Positions 14,864 through 16,264 of a DNA stretch of 16,264 nucleotides are shown one piece after another; the stretch's first letter is position 1, and each line of letters begins with the position of its first letter. A program made the position numbers and the translations under genes. The stretch spans positions 1 to 16,264 of the forward strand of contig CAZOWM010000063.1 in NCBI GenBank assembly GCA_964583615.1, in the 5' to 3' direction. Under the pieces are notes generated by a model. The model was not told the origin of the DNA. It saw only the letters and a list, made by a program, of their open reading frames with translations, and searched no databases. The stretch is from CAZOWM01 sp964583615 (GTDB taxonomy: Bacteria > Spirochaetota > B62-G9 > DRHN01).

Positions 14864-16264
14864 ATGAGTAAAGGAAAATGGAAAGAGGCACTGAGAGCCG
14901 ATCAGCTCTCAGAGGGAGTGCCTCTTGAGGCAAAGGTCGGAAAAAAAAATGTCCTTCTGATACGGTCCGGTGAAAGGATTTACGCTGTCGGAGCACGATG
15001 TCCGCACTATGGAGCATCTCTGGAAAATGGGCATTTTCGAAACAACATACTCACCTGTCCATGCCATCACTCGCGGTTCGATATTACCTCGGGCAAAGCG
15101 CTTTCGCCTCCCGCATTCGCAGATCTTCCGCTGTTCGAGACAAAGGAAAAACAGGGTCTTGTCTATGTGAGGGAAGTGAAGCAGGAAAAGGAAAAAGCCG
15201 TATCCTCCGCGAAGAAAAAGGTGTTCGTCATCGTCGGTTCCGGTGCCGCAGGATTCTCAGCAGCGGTCACCCTGAGGGATAACGGATTCGACGGGAGGGT
15301 TCTCATGCTCACAGAGGAAGCGGATCTCCCTTACGACCGTCCAATCCTCTCCAAAGAATTTCTCTCGGGAACCGCGGATGCGGAGTTGATTCCGCTGAAG
15401 ACAGAACAGTTCTATAAAGACCTTGAGATCGAGCTTTTACGAAACTACAAGGCTGTCTCTCTCAACACCAGGGAAAAGAAAATCACGCTCGCTCATGAGA
15501 CTGAGCTGCCCTATGATAAACTCCTCATTGCAACCGGAGGAATCCCTCGAACTCCGCCTATTCCCGGTACGGACTCAGCGCGATTTTTTTTACTCCGCAC
15601 ATGGTCTGATGCACGCATGATAGCTTCGGCTCTCGAAGACGCAAAACGAGTCGTCATTATTGGATCAGGGTTTATCGGGCTCGAAGCCGCGTCTGCCTGC
15701 GCACAGCGAGGATGCGAGGTGCACGTGATCTCCTCCTCAAGGACACCCATGATAGACCTGCTCGGAGAGAAGCTCGGCTTCAGGCTGCAGAAACTGCATG
15801 AAAAACACGGCGTGCGTTTTTCCCTCGGGGAAATTCCGGAAGAGATCGTCTCAGAAGGCAAAGAACAAAAAGTCGTGCTGTCATCGGAAGAGCATGTCTC
15901 AGGAGACATCGTTATTGCGGGCGTGGGAATTATTCCTTCTGTGGGTTTTCTCTCAGGCACCGGGCTGCTTAAGGAAGGTGCGGTTTCGGTCGATCATCTT
16001 TTACAGTCCGAAGATGATTGTGTCTATGCTGCGGGGGACGTTGCGCTCGTTTTGGATCCTGTAATGGGGAAACATCGCCGTATCGAGCACTGGGTGGAAG
16101 CCTGTCGGCAGGGCAAGTACGCAGCTCTGGCAATGCTCGACAGACGGCATAAGTACGAAGAAGTCCCGTTTTTCTGGACACGGCAGTATGATCTGGAAAT
16201 TCAGTACACCGGTTGGGTTCGCAGGAAGGGAAAGATCATATTCCGGGGGGGCGAGGATCAGGAA
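14864..16264 (+). CDS. AIF-like Rieske [2Fe-2S]-FAD/NAD(P) oxidoreductase, 3' truncated by window edge
   Basis: 467 residues are visible and the frame is open at the window end; perhaps the last 50-100 residues are missing. ATG 14864 has GGAGG five bases upstream and begins 11 bases after the RNase J stop. Residues 1-105 form a Rieske ferredoxin domain with Cys46-x-His48 (ARCPHYGASL) and Cys65-x2-His68 (TCPCHHSRFD). A linker rich in Lys and Glu (106-119) leads to a pyridine-nucleotide disulfide oxidoreductase. In it the FAD site is VGSGAAG (124-130), followed by LPYDRPILSKEFLSG (155-169), ATGGIPR (223-229), the NAD(P) site IIGSGFIGLEAA (265-276), AAGDVA (389-394), and the start of the C-terminal domain (PFFWTRQYD). 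The layout is that of AIFM3/AIFL and related ferredoxin reductases. Electrons would pass between NAD(P)H, FAD and the [2Fe-2S] centre. The true partner or substrate is unknown. There is no redox CxxC in the FAD half, so it is not a disulfide reductase. Confidence 0.9.
   Translation, partial: MSKGKWKEALRADQLSEGVPLEAKVGKKNVLLIRSGERIYAVGARCPHYGASLENGHFRNNILTCPCHHSRFDITSGKALSPPAFADLPLFETKEKQGLVYVREVKQEKEKAVSSAKKKVFVIVGSGAAGFSAAVTLRDNGFDGRVLMLTEEADLPYDRPILSKEFLSGTADAELIPLKTEQFYKDLEIELLRNYKAVSLNTREKKITLAHETELPYDKLLIATGGIPRTPPIPGTDSARFFLLRTWSDARMIASALEDAKRVVIIGSGFIGLEAASACAQRGCEVHVISSSRTPMIDLLGEKLGFRLQKLHEKHGVRFSLGEIPEEIVSEGKEQKVVLSSEEHVSGDIVIAGVGIIPSVGFLSGTGLLKEGAVSVDHLLQSEDDCVYAAGDVALVLDPVMGKHRRIEHWVEACRQGKYAALAMLDRRHKYEEVPFFWTRQYDLEIQYTGWVRRKGKIIFRGGEDQE

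Noticed and set aside
1..16264. tRNA, rRNA, CRISPR repeats, insertion sequences, phage attachment sites or a replication origin
   Set aside because: I looked for characteristic repeats, transposase or integrase motifs, cloverleaf endings and DnaA-box clusters and found none that could be supported.

Overview
This is a bacterial chromosomal segment, mostly core metabolism, with roughly balanced base composition, strong AGGAGG-type ribosome binding sites and recognisable -35/-10 promoters. No phage, insertion sequence, CRISPR array, tRNA or rRNA is visible. The gene set is a three-domain NifU with NifS as the only Fe-S assembly genes, a divergent URO-D-family protein, a gingipain-type peptidase remnant, AcnA, LDH-like malate dehydrogenases, RNase J and an AIF-like Rieske flavoprotein. 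It suggests an anaerobic or oxygen-limited heterotroph. The short FHA protein and the pnp-less M16-dut cluster would fit a spirochaete or another deep-branching phylum, but the window does not settle taxonomy.

Layout. Positions 1-922 hold the 3' part of a URO-D-family gene. Positions 923-1852 are a low-density stretch containing only the C-terminal remnant of a C25 peptidase and the promoter of a small FHA-domain gene (1853-2191). Convergent to it, on the minus strand, lies nifS-nifU-SPFH (5384 down to 2205), which looks like one transcription unit. Upstream of nifS is a small coiled-coil protein gene (5536-5859, minus). A 73-residue remnant of an MmgE/PrpD gene (6022-6243, plus) diverges from it and overlaps the end of a small acidic protein gene (6233-6532, minus). 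That acidic gene lies just downstream of acnA (6588-9263, minus).

acnA diverges from a translationally coupled pair of malate dehydrogenase-family genes (9461-11313, plus). The 197-base divergent region carries two different inverted repeats, each with a six-base spacer, one over each predicted -35 element. An M16 zinc protease, dUTPase, RNase J and an AIF-like Rieske/FAD oxidoreductase (runs off the end) follow on the plus strand. A promoter with an adjacent palindrome precedes the protease, and a separate extended -10 promoter precedes dut.

Functionally, nifSU would supply Fe-S clusters, with AcnA ([4Fe-4S]) as a local client. AcnA and malate dehydrogenase are steps of the citric acid cycle and are probably co-regulated through the shared intergenic region. 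dut and rnj belong to nucleotide hygiene and RNA turnover. I see no convincing wholly new system. The best leads are the duplicated malate dehydrogenase, in which the first copy has lost a conserved substrate-site Asn, and the dual-operator acnA/mdh control region.
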